Positions 52,033 to 64,000 of a stretch of DNA of 64,000 bases are shown here, in pieces. Within the stretch, counting starts at the first letter, position 1. Each line of letters opens with the position of its first letter. The position numbers were made by a program, and so were the translations under genes. The notes under the pieces are model-generated. The model was not told the DNA's origin, ran no database searches, and worked only from the letters and a program-made list of their open reading frames with translations. The stretch is from Syncephalis plumigaleata (Eukaryota; Zoopagomycota; Zoopagomycetes; Zoopagales; Piptocephalidaceae). The stretch lies in contig JAIXMF010000009.1 in NCBI GenBank assembly GCA_025201365.1, forward strand, positions 186,001-250,000, read 5' to 3'.

Positions 52033-54562
52033 ATGGCGTACTCAGGAGGATACACCACGGGTATAAACGATGCAATGACACTATCGTCTAATATGCCACC
52101 GACAACAATCAACCGGCTTACGATAAGCAAGAGCGAATGCGTTCTCTTCATTCCAGTGCTTCATCGCGTTCTGGTTCACCGCCAAGAGAGCGATCTCGTT
52201 CGTCGAGAGGTTCACGGTCACCCTCACCGATACGGTCGAGACTTAGTCGCAGTCGTAGTCGCAGCTGGAGTAGGAGTAGAAGCAGGAGTAGAAGTAGGAG
52301 TCGTAGCTTCAGTCGTAGTTGCAGTCGCAGTCGTAGTCGTAGTCGTAGCTGGAGTAGGAGTCCAAGTCCTGAGCGTAACTTTGATAGACGCGGATATTCT
52401 CGCGAGTGGTATGCTCGTCCCTACGAAGGTGGTGGTGGTGCTGCTGGAAGGAGACATCCTCGTAGTTTCAGTCATGATCGTAGACAGCGTTCACCCGGAT
52501 GAATGGACATGGAAGACCCGTTCTAGCGGGAGAACACGGCAATGATGCCTATACCACCATGGGACATGCTAATCAGCGATACAACGACTATAGACATGGT
52601 CATCAATATTCTGCATCATCGCGTGGCGGTTTCGGAGATCGACGTGATAATGGGCACGGCTATGCAAACTACTCATCCTATGGATCCTATCGCGATCGTA
52701 ATAATTCTCGTAGTAATAATGGAAATGATATACTTACAAACTATATATGGGGCAAGAAATCACGTCATGAGTGTCGTGTCTATGTCGGAATCTTGCCTAT
52801 AGAGTTCGACTAGAGGAGTTGCGCGAATTTATGGAACAAGGCAAGTAATATATACTTACGCAACAGTTATACTGATTGATTGATCGATTGATGATTATAG
52901 CGGGTGAGGTGGTCTATGTGGAGATTATGACCATGCCAGGTGGACGATCTAAAGGATGCGGGTAGGCACTTCAACAAATTAGATTCAACTATACAGGTAT
53001 ACTAAATGGATATTGGATAATGGCAACCAGAGTAGTAGAATATAAGGAGGCAGATGATGCGGCACAGGCCATTCGGCAATTGCACGATCTTCCACTCTTA
53101 GGTCGACCGGCATTTATACGAGAGGTAGATTAATGTCCTTACTATTAGGATAACCTAGTCACGCACTATTAACTCTATTGTTCTTATTAGGATCGAGAGA
53201 CAGACGAGCCGAGACCACCACCGGCTGAAGTGGAACCCGCAGTTGAACGAGAGATATTACTAACTAATGTAGGTTATGCATCATTTATTACAATAGTAGC
53301 CATTATTAATAGCATACGATAATAGTTACCGGATAAGATTAATTGGCATCACATTAAGGATTTGTTGAAAAATGTCGGTAGAATCGAGCATGCAGATATA
53401 CACACGGATGTAGCTGGTAATCCTGATGGAACAGCCACCATATTGATGGCATCGATTGCGGACGCACAAGAGGCAATACGTAAGTAGTATATAATAATAA
53501 TAATAATAATATAGTCATTACTTAGGCTACTGTTTATTGATTTACATATATACGTGCATGTATGCATATCTACGTAGGTGTATATGATGGCTATGAATGG
53601 TATGGCAAAGTAATTGGTGTTTCGCCTGTTCGATCAAAGGGAGCATCGGAATTTACATCTACTACATCACACTATCCCGGCACAACGGGAGCACCGTCGA
53701 CATCATTCCCGAATACTGGTCGTGTCTACACGTCACGTAGTAGATCACGTTCACCGGGATTTGTACGTAACGACTATAGAAGAGATGGATATGGCTATCC
53801 TGGACGATCATCTTCGCGTGGAAGATCTCGTTCGCCGTCAGTCTATCGCGGTAGACACGATTACAAACCGATGGAGCCATCCTCGTCGATGCCTCCTACG
53901 CGTCATAACGAGAAAGGTTATGATACGCATACACCATCGCATCCCACGTCAACCGGCTATTCAAACTACTCGACATCTTCACCGAGTGTGCCCTATTCCA
54001 GTTCTAGTCGACCACCGTTCAATAGTAGTAATAGTTATGGAGCACCAAGTAATAGTATGGGTCCACCACCATTAGTGCCCAATCCTGGTCTATTCGTACG
54101 CAATGTAAGTGCAACAATGAATGAATGATATCAATTTATTATACCATAGAGGCTAGTAATCATTTGACTAATTGATATATATATATTGCATATTACAGCT
54201 TCCCTACTTAACTACGAATAATGACTTGATTGAACTATTCCGTACATGTGGTAAGTAATAATAATAATAAGCAGATTAATAGCAATAGCAATGGCTGATC
54301 AACTATTCAATATTAGGTAATATCGTTCATGCTGAAATCCTTATGCCTCATGGTACACCGCGTGGATGTGGTATTGTTCGATTTGATTGTGTTGAGTCGG
54401 CTGAACGAGCAATTTGTAAGTAATAATTAGTAAATACCGATGAATGAATGAATGAACCATTATTTATACTCTTTTCTCCCTTACCTATTTGTTATAGCTA
54501 AATTATCAGGTTATGTATACGGTGGACGTGCACTTGAACTAAGATACGATCGATATAACTAG
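52033..54562 (+). CDS. Gbp2/Hrb1-like SR protein with three RRMs, frame interrupted
   Basis: The N-terminus MAYSGGYTTGIND leads to an RS domain (about 52160-52370, SRSRSRSWSRSRSRSR-like) and a Gly/Tyr/Arg-rich region. RRM1 has CRVYVGILP and GRSKGCGVVEYKEADDAAQA; RRM2 ILLTNLPDKINWHHIKDLL and ADIHTDVAGNPDGTATI; a second Ser/Arg/Tyr-rich linker precedes RRM3 (LFVRNLPYLTTNNDLIELFR; GNIVHAEILMPHGTPRGCGI; LSGYVYGGRALELRYDRY). RS plus three RRMs is the layout of yeast Gbp2/Hrb1, nuclear mRNA-export and quality-control factors. Three -1 slips occur, between MTLSSN and the RS domain (about 52100-52135), near 52500 and near 52808. Introns after the RRM1 start splice normally. Confidence 0.75.
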
Positions 54563-54941
54563 TTTTTATTATATTATTACTATAATCATATTATTATTAT
54601 TAATAACTATTAGTATTTCATTTGATTATGGCAAATGATGCATATTATTCATAAATACACTCATTATCATCATCATTATATTGTTTACTACAAACATAAT
54701 AAGCAATTACTTTTTTGATTACATAAAATGTTCATTTATTGTCCATTTGTATAGATGGTACAACTATGATAACTAATAATATAGTCTGATGATGATGCGC
54801 AATGTTAATGAAAGTAATCATTGTTATTAATCTGTTAATTAATTAAAAAGAAAATGAATGAATGAATGAAAGGGTGTAGACTACACGACGCACATATCAC
54901 ATTAGAGCAATTAATTATTCACAATGATCCATTCTAGTCAT
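54563..54941. other. Convergent 3' spacer
   Basis: 379 bp of A-T rich DNA between two convergent genes, with ATTATT and GAATGAATGA repeats. It contains the 3' ends of both and nothing else seen. Confidence 0.45.
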
Positions 54942-57325
54942 CTAGATATACCGATTGGGATGAGCTTGGAATAGATCGCGTGATGTCGTCGAGGATACAC
55001 TAGACAGACGAGATTGTCGGACAGTTCTTATGGTGGCACGATCAGGTGATGTAGGACTAGTTACATCGGAGGTTGCCGCGATGGGTGTACCATAAGTATT
55101 GACTACAAGACCAACTACCGGTGTCTTCATGGGGAACTTGCTAAATCGTATATTATTGCTGCTGTTCTTACGTAGTGGTTTCTCGCAACCGTTCAATGTG
55201 GTCTCTTCTACCTCCATCGTCTCTGATGTCTCCTCTAGATGTGGCAATTCAACGATGCTTTGTAGTGTATGATTGGGTTGCGTATAGAATGGTTCTTCTC
55301 CTCCTTCAGCAGCAGCAGCAGCAGCAGCATCAATGGTTGATGTATTGCTCATATCCATAGTATCATCGGTGTAGTGAGAGAGTTCCGATGCAAGTACTTT
55401 AGACAGTTGAATAGGTTCTTCAAGCTTATTATTACTACCGCTATCATCATTACCATTATTATTATTACGATTACTATGTTTGACTGATTCTGCAATGGCA
55501 ACAGATACATCGTGCAGGGATTGACTCGGCTTCATCATTTGCTGTTTCGTATTCTGGTAATCGAGTAATTCCTCACTGGAAATACCGACAAACGATCACT
55601 ATTATCCGGCTTATCCTGCTTCGTCTTACTCCATTGTACGCAGAATAAAGCACTGGTTAATGCGGTTTTCGCGCTGGATGGCTCTTGTTCCTGCTTGTTA
55701 GTCTCGTAGCGTGTACCGTCATTAAGAGTGGAACAGTTGATCTTTTTCTCAAATGCATGGCTGTTGTGCACGCTAACATTCTGCATCGGATGCTTGTCGT
55801 TCATTAATTGGTGAATATGCTTCGAGTTAACACCGGAATACTTGGTATCGTCCGAGTAGCCATTACCCTGATCGTTAGCCGACGTGCTCGATTGCGAGTC
55901 CCAGTCTGATTTGGACGTATGGCGTTTTGGTATTTTTAATCCGAATATGCAAAGAATGGCCGCCATCCGAATGAAAGCAAGTACCTGACTTGTAACACTA
56001 AGGAAACCAATCTGTTTCGGGGTCGGATTCGAGGTGTCCGTCCTTTGATAGAGTACATTGTAAAGACTAAAGAAGAGAAACGAGATGAATCCAATCAGGG
56101 AGAAGATAAATAGTTCCATGAATTTATCGCGTGCCACATGGAAACGATACCAGCTTTGCGCGAATTTCACCGAAAACAAGGCAAACGTCAAGCTAAGTAC
56201 AATTTGTATACCAGGAATGACGATGGCGCTAACTGTGAACACGGCACTTCGATAGCTTAGTTCAGTCGTGTGTTTCTCGATATCAAGTACTATCCAGAAA
56301 ATGACATTAAGCAGGATGACCGCCATGGCAATGTAGATTTGAACCTTGAGCAATATGGCCACTCGACCTGGATAGACTTGTGCCAAGATACTGGCCCATA
56401 GTAGCATCAGCATTAGAAATCCAATGACGCTAATGAGCGAGCTGCCCCGATGTAAACATCCCTGCACGTAAGTTTCACCAAATGTGACCTGAGTTGCCGC
56501 GTAGAATCCGGCATTGATAATACCATAGATGTAGATGTAGAATCGAGCACCTCGTCGCATTGCACCATTGTGAACTCGCCAGATAACGAATATACGGATG
56601 CAAGTGTAGAGCACGAGAAGAATGGTCATCGAGACCAGTAGCCAACAGAAGGCGATGTAGCCTGCACCGAATAGTTCCGCATTCCAGGGACCTGGCTCAT
56701 AATGGGCGTTAAAGCTAATGGAACTGATATTAGGCTGTACCGTTAATTGTTGAAGCCCCTCTCCATCCTTCATTGATAGGAATGAAATGTCAATCACCGG
56801 TGCACCATCCACGACTCGACCATTTCCCGAGTTGTAGGGCGTGTCTAATGGACCACCATCATTGACACCAGGTAGAATTAGGAAAATGATACCGACAGGC
56901 GGCGCAACATCTTTCTCGTAGGTCGTTTGAAATTGGGCCGCTGCCTCCGCCACTTGAGCATAGGTGAAGCAATCATGCTCAATTGCGTGTTTCCAACTAA
57001 CGGCAATACCGAGGGACTCGAAGCTTTGTGCTATTTTTCTTTGACGAAGAATCTCCATTACTCGCGGGTCGAACTTACGAAATTGACAGCCTGCATCCAT
57101 CGATATTAGTAGAAGCATACCAGTGTGTTGTACAGCATGTGGTTTAGCCTGAAAGTAGCCTATTGTGGGGAAGGTGACGGTTGGGCTTTCTCTGGTGATA
57201 TTAGCATTATTAAGCTGAATGACAACATTGGCCGACACTTGAGATAGCATCGCTAGCATTAAGGTAAGCCATATCCATACTGATGCTGCCAATCGATGCG
57301 TCAAAAGGTTTGTGATGTACATCAT
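54942..57325 (-). CDS. Seven-transmembrane receptor-like protein with luminal domain and long tail
   Basis: A signal peptide (SVWIWLTLMLAMLSQVSANV) precedes a ~200-residue lumenal/extracellular domain with several Cys. Seven hydrophobic helices follow (FGAGYIAFCWLLVSMTILLV, then NAGFYAATQVTF, LISVIGFLMLMLLWASIL, IYIAMAVILLNVIFWIVLDI, VFTVSAIVIPGIQIVLSL, LFIFSLIGFISFLFFSLY, VLAFIRMAAILCIFGL) and a hydrophilic tail. The first frame stops at 55535 and a second, Ser/Thr/Asn-rich frame opens at once (stop and ATG overlap in TGATGA) and runs to 54942. I read it as one protein with a -1 slip, though two proteins are possible. The topology fits GPCR-like fungal proteins (THH1/TOM1/TOM3 or GOST-like), but no family was fixed. 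Confidence 0.65.
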
Positions 57326-59158
57326 ATTAACGGAATATGGATAGTAGTATATAATACTAAATAAATATACTTGTGGAAACTAGGGAGGGAAGCGTGTATT
57401 ATACGCGTAGAAATGGAGGGATACACACGCACGCGTGTGGAAGAGTGATAGCAAATAGAGAGAGAGAGAGAGAGAGAGATAATAGCGGTTAGATTGAACA
57501 AGACAAGAAATCGATAGTTAATAGACCGGCTAGTTTCGTTGACAATGAACTGACGACGCACGCATGTATCCGCGTGAATAGGAATATGTCGTATTGATAC
57601 GATGCACTTGTGTTTTGTTTTCGTGTGTGTGTACGTATGTGCGTATGTTTGCGTGTCTTTCTGTGTCGGCCTCAAGTTAAGCAACACAAGAAGAGTCGAG
57701 AAAAGAGGCGAGTATTCAAGGCAAACAAATGGATAGAACAATAAAGGAGAGAGCGAGAGAGAGAGAGAGAGAGAGAGGATACAGTATTACTAAAACGACC
57801 AGCGTTTACAATATGCGATAATGCTGTGCTATCTTTGTTAAACAATCAAAGTAGTAGCAGTGGTGGTAGTAGAATTAGGTAAGTGTTGGGTATCCGAATT
57901 TCTGTTATATCCTTTAATCTTTACGACAACAATCACTATCGCGAATACTGTTGACGAGTATCCAAGCGTAGATGCTTATACAATTAGTGAACAACTAGAC
58001 GCGAATTAGATGGTAAAGAAGAGGAGGAAAAAGGAATACAAAGAATGCGAAGAATGCGACGAATGCAAGAGTACGAAGGATGCGAAGAAAAGTATGCCAG
58101 TGTGACCATTGAAAATGCAGCGATGGTTATGAATAGCGCTAATGGCAGTTGTTAGTAACAGATGTAGGTCAAAAAGAGTTGTATGATAACTGCTCAATTA
58201 TTGCAGCAAGCCTGGGGCGCATGGCATGTGTAACCGGTATGCGTTCAAATGGGACACTTTCACTTTACGACGATGTAACAGAAGTCGTCCTATCAAGGCA
58301 CGTTTGTGTTAAGCATCCCAAAACACTCTACATTTCGATTGACTACATGTCGTTTACAAGGCCGGTCTATGTGATTCACTGTTGGTAGTCGTGCTACAAC
58401 GGCGAGACATTGCCGCTTCTCCTTATTCCCATTACATCTTTCAACGTATACACGCTGTAACAGCACCGCAACAAATAGCTATGATGCCATCCACACTGCT
58501 AATTAGCACGGTCCCACTATCAGGCAACACCTTTTTATCATGCATAGTGAGCAATTACTCGATGATCCTCGCATAGTGTGATGTATTATTTTCCCGCTGA
58601 ATGTAATGTCCCTAAAAGGAAATGCTAATATATATACCTTTATGATGATCCTTCATGATTGATATAAAAGCATGAGAAAGCACGAGAAAGCATGTCGTGT
58701 CATGTCATACTTGTGTTATTTCCGCAAACCTTTATTCTTCTTTATTGCTATTATCAAATATTAGCATGTACATGTGCTTACTGTTGAATGACATCCATTC
58801 TATGATATGATTGATGCGATAGCAATGATTTAAAGCAAAAAAACAAGTTAAACTGCGACAACTATCAAAACGTTGTTTCAGGGAGGATATTATATTGCGA
58901 CATTATTGCAAACACTACAAGTAATACTCGATGATGATAATGCTGTAGATTGTTTGTTGCTGTGTCAACCATCATCGATTGTAGAAACATGGAATAAAGT
59001 CGTGCTAATAATAGTAACATTAGCGTGTATGTGTGTATGTGTGTTAGATTGAACACTTCATATCTGAATTATAAACAAGAGGATGAGAGATGGAAAAAAA
59101 ACAAAAAAAGGTATTCACGTCTTTTTTATGCAATAATCTTTATCGTCTTCCGCTAATC
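57326..59158. other. Spacer of 1.8 kb with microsatellites and unassigned small ORFs
   Basis: (GA)n tracts at about 57457-57480 and 57750-57777. A 32-codon ORF at 58010-58108 has a Cys-rich core (KECEECDECKSTKD). Two open frames at 58149-58388 and 58382-58576 have mixed, protein-like composition without a recognised family; they may be remnants or noise. The last 400 bp are A-T rich and lead to the mL46 gene. Confidence 0.4.
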
Positions 59159-60084
59159 ATGTCGTTATTGCGTCAGCGTCTGTTGGGCGGTGTGCGTTCA
59201 TTCGCCACGACTGCCATGTCAGAGCGTGCAACGCTCCTTAAGACGCCGCGTATTGTAGTTGGCACGATCGTTTCTCGTTTGCCGCAAATAACGCGTGATC
59301 TAACCGATTTTGAAGCGGCGTATTTTGCACATCGAGAGGAGGAAGCACGCGCTTCCGCTCCAGTATTCCCCGTAGAGTTTTACTTTAAGAAGGGCAGTGA
59401 GATGGAGCGTATTTGGAAACAAAGGGAGCGTGGTGAATTGTCAGACGAAGCCTGGGAGACAATGCGCGCTCAAGTGGACGGGCAGCAGGTCGAACTAACG
59501 GATCGTAATGCTACGTTTGACGTCAAAGCGGATAATCGCCAGTCGTTGAATCGATCGCTAAAAGACTATTTGTACCTGGTCGTTAAACGAAATCGCGATA
59601 AGTATCAGTGGCAATTCCCTCAGGGCGGTCTGGAATCCGAGGAACTACTACATCAGGTATGCTAACGCGTATTTAACCTATGTATATATATTATAACATC
59701 TATGTAATTATCGATGCCATCGATATCATTCACCTAGGCGGCAAAACGTGAACTATTCGAGGAGTGTGGTAGAGACATGGATATCTGGTATGTTGGTCGT
59801 CGTCCTGTAGGATTTCATCAATATGCCTATCCAGCTGAACATAAGAAAACATTCCCTGAACATGATGGTGCAAAGGTAGATTCATACTAGATCATAGCTA
59901 TATTATTGCAGCTACTAATAATTACATGTAGGTATTCTTCATGCGAGCACATATATTTGCAGGACAAGCCCAGGTGGACGGCAAGGAAGTTGTAGATTTT
60001 GCATGGTTAACCAAAAATGAACTGGCTAAAGTATTGGAGCCAGACTATTATACGGCAGTTAAAGATCTGCTTCATTTCCGTTAA
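59159..60084 (+). CDS. MRPL17: Mitochondrial large-subunit ribosomal protein mL46
   Basis: Three exons: 59159-59656, 59738-59875, 59932-60084; 262 residues. Presequence MSLLRQRLLGGVRSFATTAM, then PRIVVGTIVSRLPQITRDLT (mL46 N-terminal domain) and a Nudix-like fold (KYQWQFPQGGLESEELLHQA; AKRELFEECGRDMDIWYVG) whose Nudix box is degenerate, as in all mL46. Ends FAWLTKNELAKVLEPDYYTA. It is a structural mitoribosome component. Start taken at MSLLRQ; the earlier ATG at 59090 would add a Lys-rich leader unsuited to import. Confidence 0.92.
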
Positions 60085-60169
60085 ATAAATTAATAATAAC
60101 CTGCAATAATAATACGATCTATCTATCTATCTATTTATTTATTTATATTTAAACAGTAAAGTATTGAAA

Positions 60170-62875
60170 TTAAATGAACACGGATTCATCGCCACCTTCA
60201 CCGACTGTCAACACCGATACGTTGCCTTCATTAGAAATGGTTTGTTCATTCAAACGTTGAATGGCTTCATGAACGATATGTCGTTGTCGTGTGGTAAGAT
60301 TCAACGCCCATGTATAATGTCGTAATGCCGAGGCTCGATCGTTCAATCGCTGGTAAACATGACCCAGTAGAAGATGAATGTTCGCCTCGCGAGGTGCCAG
60401 ATCATAGGCAACCGTCAACTCTTCCAGTGCCTTTTGATTCTGACCAAGTTCCATGAGTGCTTTAGCATGCTTAAAGCGTACCAGTGTGTTACGTGGATCT
60501 AATTTCGATGCACGCGCATACACCGCAAGTGCTCGATCTCGATCGCGTAAACGTTCATAAACCATACCAAGACGACAAACTAACGCGGGATTATTCGGAT
60601 GAATGGCAATGGCACGTAACAAGTGTTTCTCTGCCACGTCTACTCGATCTAATCGCATGTATACCATACCAAGTCCATACCTAATATCATCATCATTGCT
60701 ATTAAACTATTATTATTATTGCCATCATCAATAGCTTACCATGCATTGTAATGTCGAGGATCTATGCTAATGGCTTTACGATAATAGTTCTGCGCTCGAT
60801 CCCAGTCTTCTTCCGAGAATTGCTCGTGTCCGCATAACGTATACGCGTAGGCAAAACTCGGGTCAATCTTAATGGCACGCTCGAAACACGTCATTGCATT
60901 GCTGCGATCTCGCTGCAAACTGAAACAATTGCCAAGTGCACACCACGCCTGCGGACTAAGACGATTCATATCGATGAGCTCACGAGCTAGTGAGGATATT
61001 TTTGCTTCACGTCGCAAATGCCATAACAACGAGGAATAGTACTCTTGTCCATCCATACGATAGGGTTCTCGTTCTCTAACGCGTTTGAACAAGGTCTCCG
61101 CCTTTTCTCCATGAATTAATCAAGAGGGCGATTTGTACATGTGCATTCATGTAAGTCATCCTACTTACCTCGATATAATTGGACATTTCGAAATAGGCCC
61201 GCGCCATTTGTGTACTCACCCAGCCAGTGAGCTGTTGCTCTTGTGGAAGTCGTTTAAACGTATCAATTGCTTGTTGACATCGATAATGCGTTAAATGCCA
61301 GACGGCAACCGCCATCCTTTGTAATAATGTTTCAAGTTGAGTGAACACTGCTTTGTCTATTTTTAACAAAGCCTTGGTTTCTTCACTATGTGTATCATCT
61401 ACATTGGTAAACACAGTTAGCATGTGAGTGATGTAACATTCTACTAAATGAATTACCTGCTGCCGTTGCTGCTGATGCTGTTGCGCCTTGTGTTGAAAGT
61501 GTATCCACTGTATCACTTAGTTGAGCTTGATGTCGTTGTCGATGATCAGAATCAATACGTGCAATCTACATGAACATGAATAAATATGTAAATATGTAAT
61601 ACTATAATGAATATACCTTTTGTTTCTCGGGTATTGTTTCTTCACTATCTTGACGAGCGATAAATGTTCGCTTATGACTTCGTATGACTGCACCTTGTGT
61701 AGGAGTACGTTGTTCTATTGTCTACATTTACTAGATGGTTAAAAGTGATGCATCAAGCATTGCTCGCATACAAACACTTACTTGTTCTACACGATCTGTA
61801 GGTGTACTATATGATTTTTTATAGGCTAGTTTTTTTGCTTTACTGTCATCATCATCCATTAATCTATGTTAACAATATCATTGATTCAATCTCACTTACC
61901 GACTTGCAACAGATTGATTACGATTACTGTTCTGTGTATCATGTTCATCGCGACTATTATCAACATTATCATCATCATCGTGAATGTCACTAGTATTCTC
62001 CATCGCTTGTTGTGCATTATCATCTAACTGATCAAATGATCTATAAAGTGAATCGACTTTGAAATATCCCGTAATGGTAGATCGCTCATTGGCAAGATCC
62101 GATTCTGATGCACTAGCCATTAGACATTCATTCAACTGCTTTGCATCAATGTCCTGTGCTCGATTCAATGTGTCGTATGCACTCCATAGAAATGAATTAA
62201 GTGCTAAAGCCTTTTGCGCCATACTCTGTGCCATATCATTACGTTGCAATTTACTAGCGAGTATATAGTAGTTTTAGTCAAATCGTATCATTATTCGTAT
62301 AATACACTTATTCCTACCGGTACACAGATGCCTGAAGACAATATACCGATGCCATATCTACAGTGGTACATCTTTGAACACGTCGTTTACCATCTACACG
62401 AGATTATTAATGAGTGGGTGATATCTCATATGTCCCGTTGACATTGCTTACCTAACGTACTTGATGGTATATTCGGGTGACTTTCATAATAATCTATAAA
62501 GTCTTGATCGTCTGGCGCGTTTAACGAAGAAGAGGAAGTAGCGTTATCGTGTTCTTCCGCTTCTTTTATCAAGTTGCATAGTGCATTCTCTGCCTCTGGT
62601 AGATGATTCAACTTTACCGCACACCAAGCAAACAAGTATTGACAAGCTGGATAGTTGCTGCCACGTAATAACTCGTACGCATCCTTCACCTGTCCGGTAG
62701 CGCAGTAGCAACGAGCTAGCAAGTGGACGTGTTGCGGTCTAGTCGACTCATAAGCAACCAATCGTTCGGCAAAAAATATCGCGTTATCATACAAGTGTTG
62801 ATCGAGCGAGTAGTAAATGACGTCTTGCAAGCGTTTTACCACTTGGCACGACACTTTAGTATTTAGTGTCGTCAT
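60170..62875 (-). CDS. CDC27: Anaphase-promoting complex subunit Cdc27/APC3
   Basis: Nine exons in perfect phase: 62875-62452, 62393-62318, 62253-61900, 61863-61782, 61721-61617, 61565-61457, 61398-61168, 61101-60740, 60680-60170. An N-terminal TPR dimer region (LDQHLYDNAIFFAERLVAYE; YLFAWCAVKLNHLPEAENAL), an Asp/Asn/Ser-rich middle, then tandem C-terminal TPRs (AWCALGNCFSLQRDRSNAMT; YAYTLCGHEQFSEEDWDRAQ; YGLGMVYMRLDRVDVAEKHL; LMELGQNQKALEELTVAYDL). This is the Cdc27 architecture, binding Cdh1/Cdc20 IR tails within the APC/C. Tail-to-tail with mL46, only 85 bp apart. Confidence 0.92.
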
Positions 62876-63464
62876 TGTTGTTGTTGTTGTTGCACTGTCA
62901 GCAGTACTTTAACAAGACGCTTCAGCTACAACAATAGCGATTCAGGAAATAGAGAATGGTGAAAGGAATAAGTGATAATGTAAACAAATGTGATCATCAC
63001 ACTCACCTCTAGATTAATATCATCATTGATCGTGTACCAGATGCACCTACATCATTGTACATGTAAGACTATCGAGTGTCAGACAGTTAGATAGTTCTAC
63101 GCCTGATATTAGTTACTTTATCGTATTTATGAGCAATCCATTGAGGGATTAAGTGATTGATTGATGTCAACAGTCTAGAATTGTTGTCATCACCGGCTAT
63201 TTGATAAACAAACGTGCGGATTCAAAGCCAGGATTATATTGGTCTATCGTTGGCGTCGTTACTCCCTTTCCGTTGAACCTGATTTCACTCGCCACTATTG
63301 CTAAAGGGTTTTCTTTTTTCTTTAACTAGTTGTCTGTCCATTGAAACGCCCTATACTTGCTTGCATATACTCTATATGCATAGCTAATTATTGTCATTTC
63401 CTATCATCTATAGCAGTTCGTGTTAGCGGTGCTATTGAATACACCTCAGTTGTGGCTTAACACG
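62876..63464. promoter_or_regulatory. Divergent promoter between CDC27 and the TM9SF gene
   Basis: 589 bp between divergent starts. TTGTTGTTG runs lie next to CDC27; A-T and pyrimidine-rich DNA precedes the TM9SF gene. No discrete element recognised. Confidence 0.35.
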
Positions 63465-64000
63465 ATGACCCAGCTTTCGTTGCAGTCTAGATTGACATTA
63501 GGTCGACTTTACGGGATACTCTTATTGCTGGTGGTAATAATAGGGAAACAACTATGTTCGGGTGTACACGCGTTCTACATTGCAGCCAATGCTCCGCGTC
63601 ATTATAGAATAGGCGAGCCACTTCCTGTGTACTGGAATAAAATCTATCCTGGCAACAATCTCTTGGGTCCTTCTCTCAACTATGCTCGCTTACCGTTCGT
63701 GTGTCCACCGGAAAGTGGCGAGATATTAAAGGCGAATATAGGACAACGCTTGTCGGGCGATGAGCTTATACGTTCCAGTATACAGGTAGGCATACACTTG
63801 AACTACAACTATATATGTAGTTGTTATGCGTATAAGTAACACGTCAATGATTGCTATTAGCTTAGAATGGATAAAAATGAAACGTGCCTAGTATTGTGTC
63901 GACGCGCTATAGATAGAGATACGGCGGAACAGATCATCCATTTGATTAGACGTGGCTACATGGTGGAATGGTATATACATATATTAGCATTGCTATCTAG
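63465..64000 (+). CDS. TM9SF (nonaspanin) family protein, N-terminal part
   Basis: Two exons seen, 63465-63785 and 63861-63970; the gene runs off the window. A signal peptide (YGILLLLVVIIGKQLCSGVHA) leads to the lumenal domain FYIAANAPRHYRIGEPLPVY, WNKIYPGNNLLGPSLNYARL, PFVCPPESGEILKANIGQRL, SGDELIRSS, LRMDKNETCLVLCRR and YMVEW, all hallmark TM9SF N-terminal motifs. The start at 63465 is the only ATG giving a normal signal peptide. These proteins act in the Golgi/endosome in cargo export and adhesion. The nine-helix region lies beyond the window end. Confidence 0.93.

Overview
The window is nuclear DNA of a compact, intron-rich fungus. Introns are mostly 45-100 nt, with GTRNGT donors, CTAAY-like branch points and YAG acceptors. 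Gene content is fungal and single-copy in style: a Tps2-like trehalose enzyme, cystathionine gamma-lyase, glucosamine-6-P acetyltransferase, a Ste11-type MAPKKK (SAM + RA + kinase), MED1, Cdc27/APC3, mL46 and CHMP5/Vps60. It also holds genes typical of animals and early-diverging fungi and scarce in Dikarya (RSPRY1-like SPRY-RING, ANKRD40-like, gephyrin-like MogA-MoeA fusion, SMYD3-like). Together with secreted kinase-fold and cysteine-rich proteins this suggests an early-diverging fungus (zoopagomycote or mucoromycote; a mycoparasite is possible). The taxon is inference.

Layout. 0.1-4 kb: a broken secreted kinase gene and the first copy of a secreted pseudokinase inside a 2.2-kb duplicated block. 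4.5-12.1 kb: cystathionine gamma-lyase, HAD hydrolase, small coiled-coil protein, trehalose-P synthase/phosphatase. 13.0-15.9 kb: fossil tyrosine-recombinase and Ty3/Gypsy fragments. 17.1-19.4 kb: ABCG transporter. 19.9-22.9 kb: a secretory island (hevein-like peptide, second pseudokinase copy, 8-Cys secreted protein). 23.1-28.8 kb: a mitochondrial protein, the divergent ANKRD40-like/CHMP5 pair, a 0.54-kb TIR element with a Fanzor/TnpB-like relic, and eEF1B-gamma with a C/D snoRNA (snR38 homologue) in intron 2. 29.0-35.2 kb: MED1 and Ste11. 36.0-43.0 kb: ricin-B-lectin-like secreted protein, gephyrin-like MoCo enzyme, SMYD3-like methyltransferase with a predicted 16-nt microexon. 43.3-57.3 kb: GNA1, RSPRY1-like, F-box, Gbp2-like three-RRM and 7TM genes, each with at least one -1 frame break. 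59.2-64 kb: mL46, Cdc27 and the start of a TM9SF gene.

For the search part, the strongest signals are these: (1) a secreted kinase-fold family, with a duplicated pair that has lost the catalytic HRD and DFG residues and whose coding sequence has diverged more than its flanking DNA; (2) a snoRNA with an exact 13-nt guide to the 25S peptidyl-transferase region, in the same host gene as yeast snR38; (3) a TA-flanked element with 33-bp inverted repeats around a Fanzor-like RuvC-III motif; (4) clustering of single-nucleotide -1 frame breaks in five adjacent genes between 43.5 and 55.6 kb, which looks either like a local sequence-quality problem or like something odder.

All exon calls are by eye from splice signals and reading-phase continuity; no alignments or searches were run.
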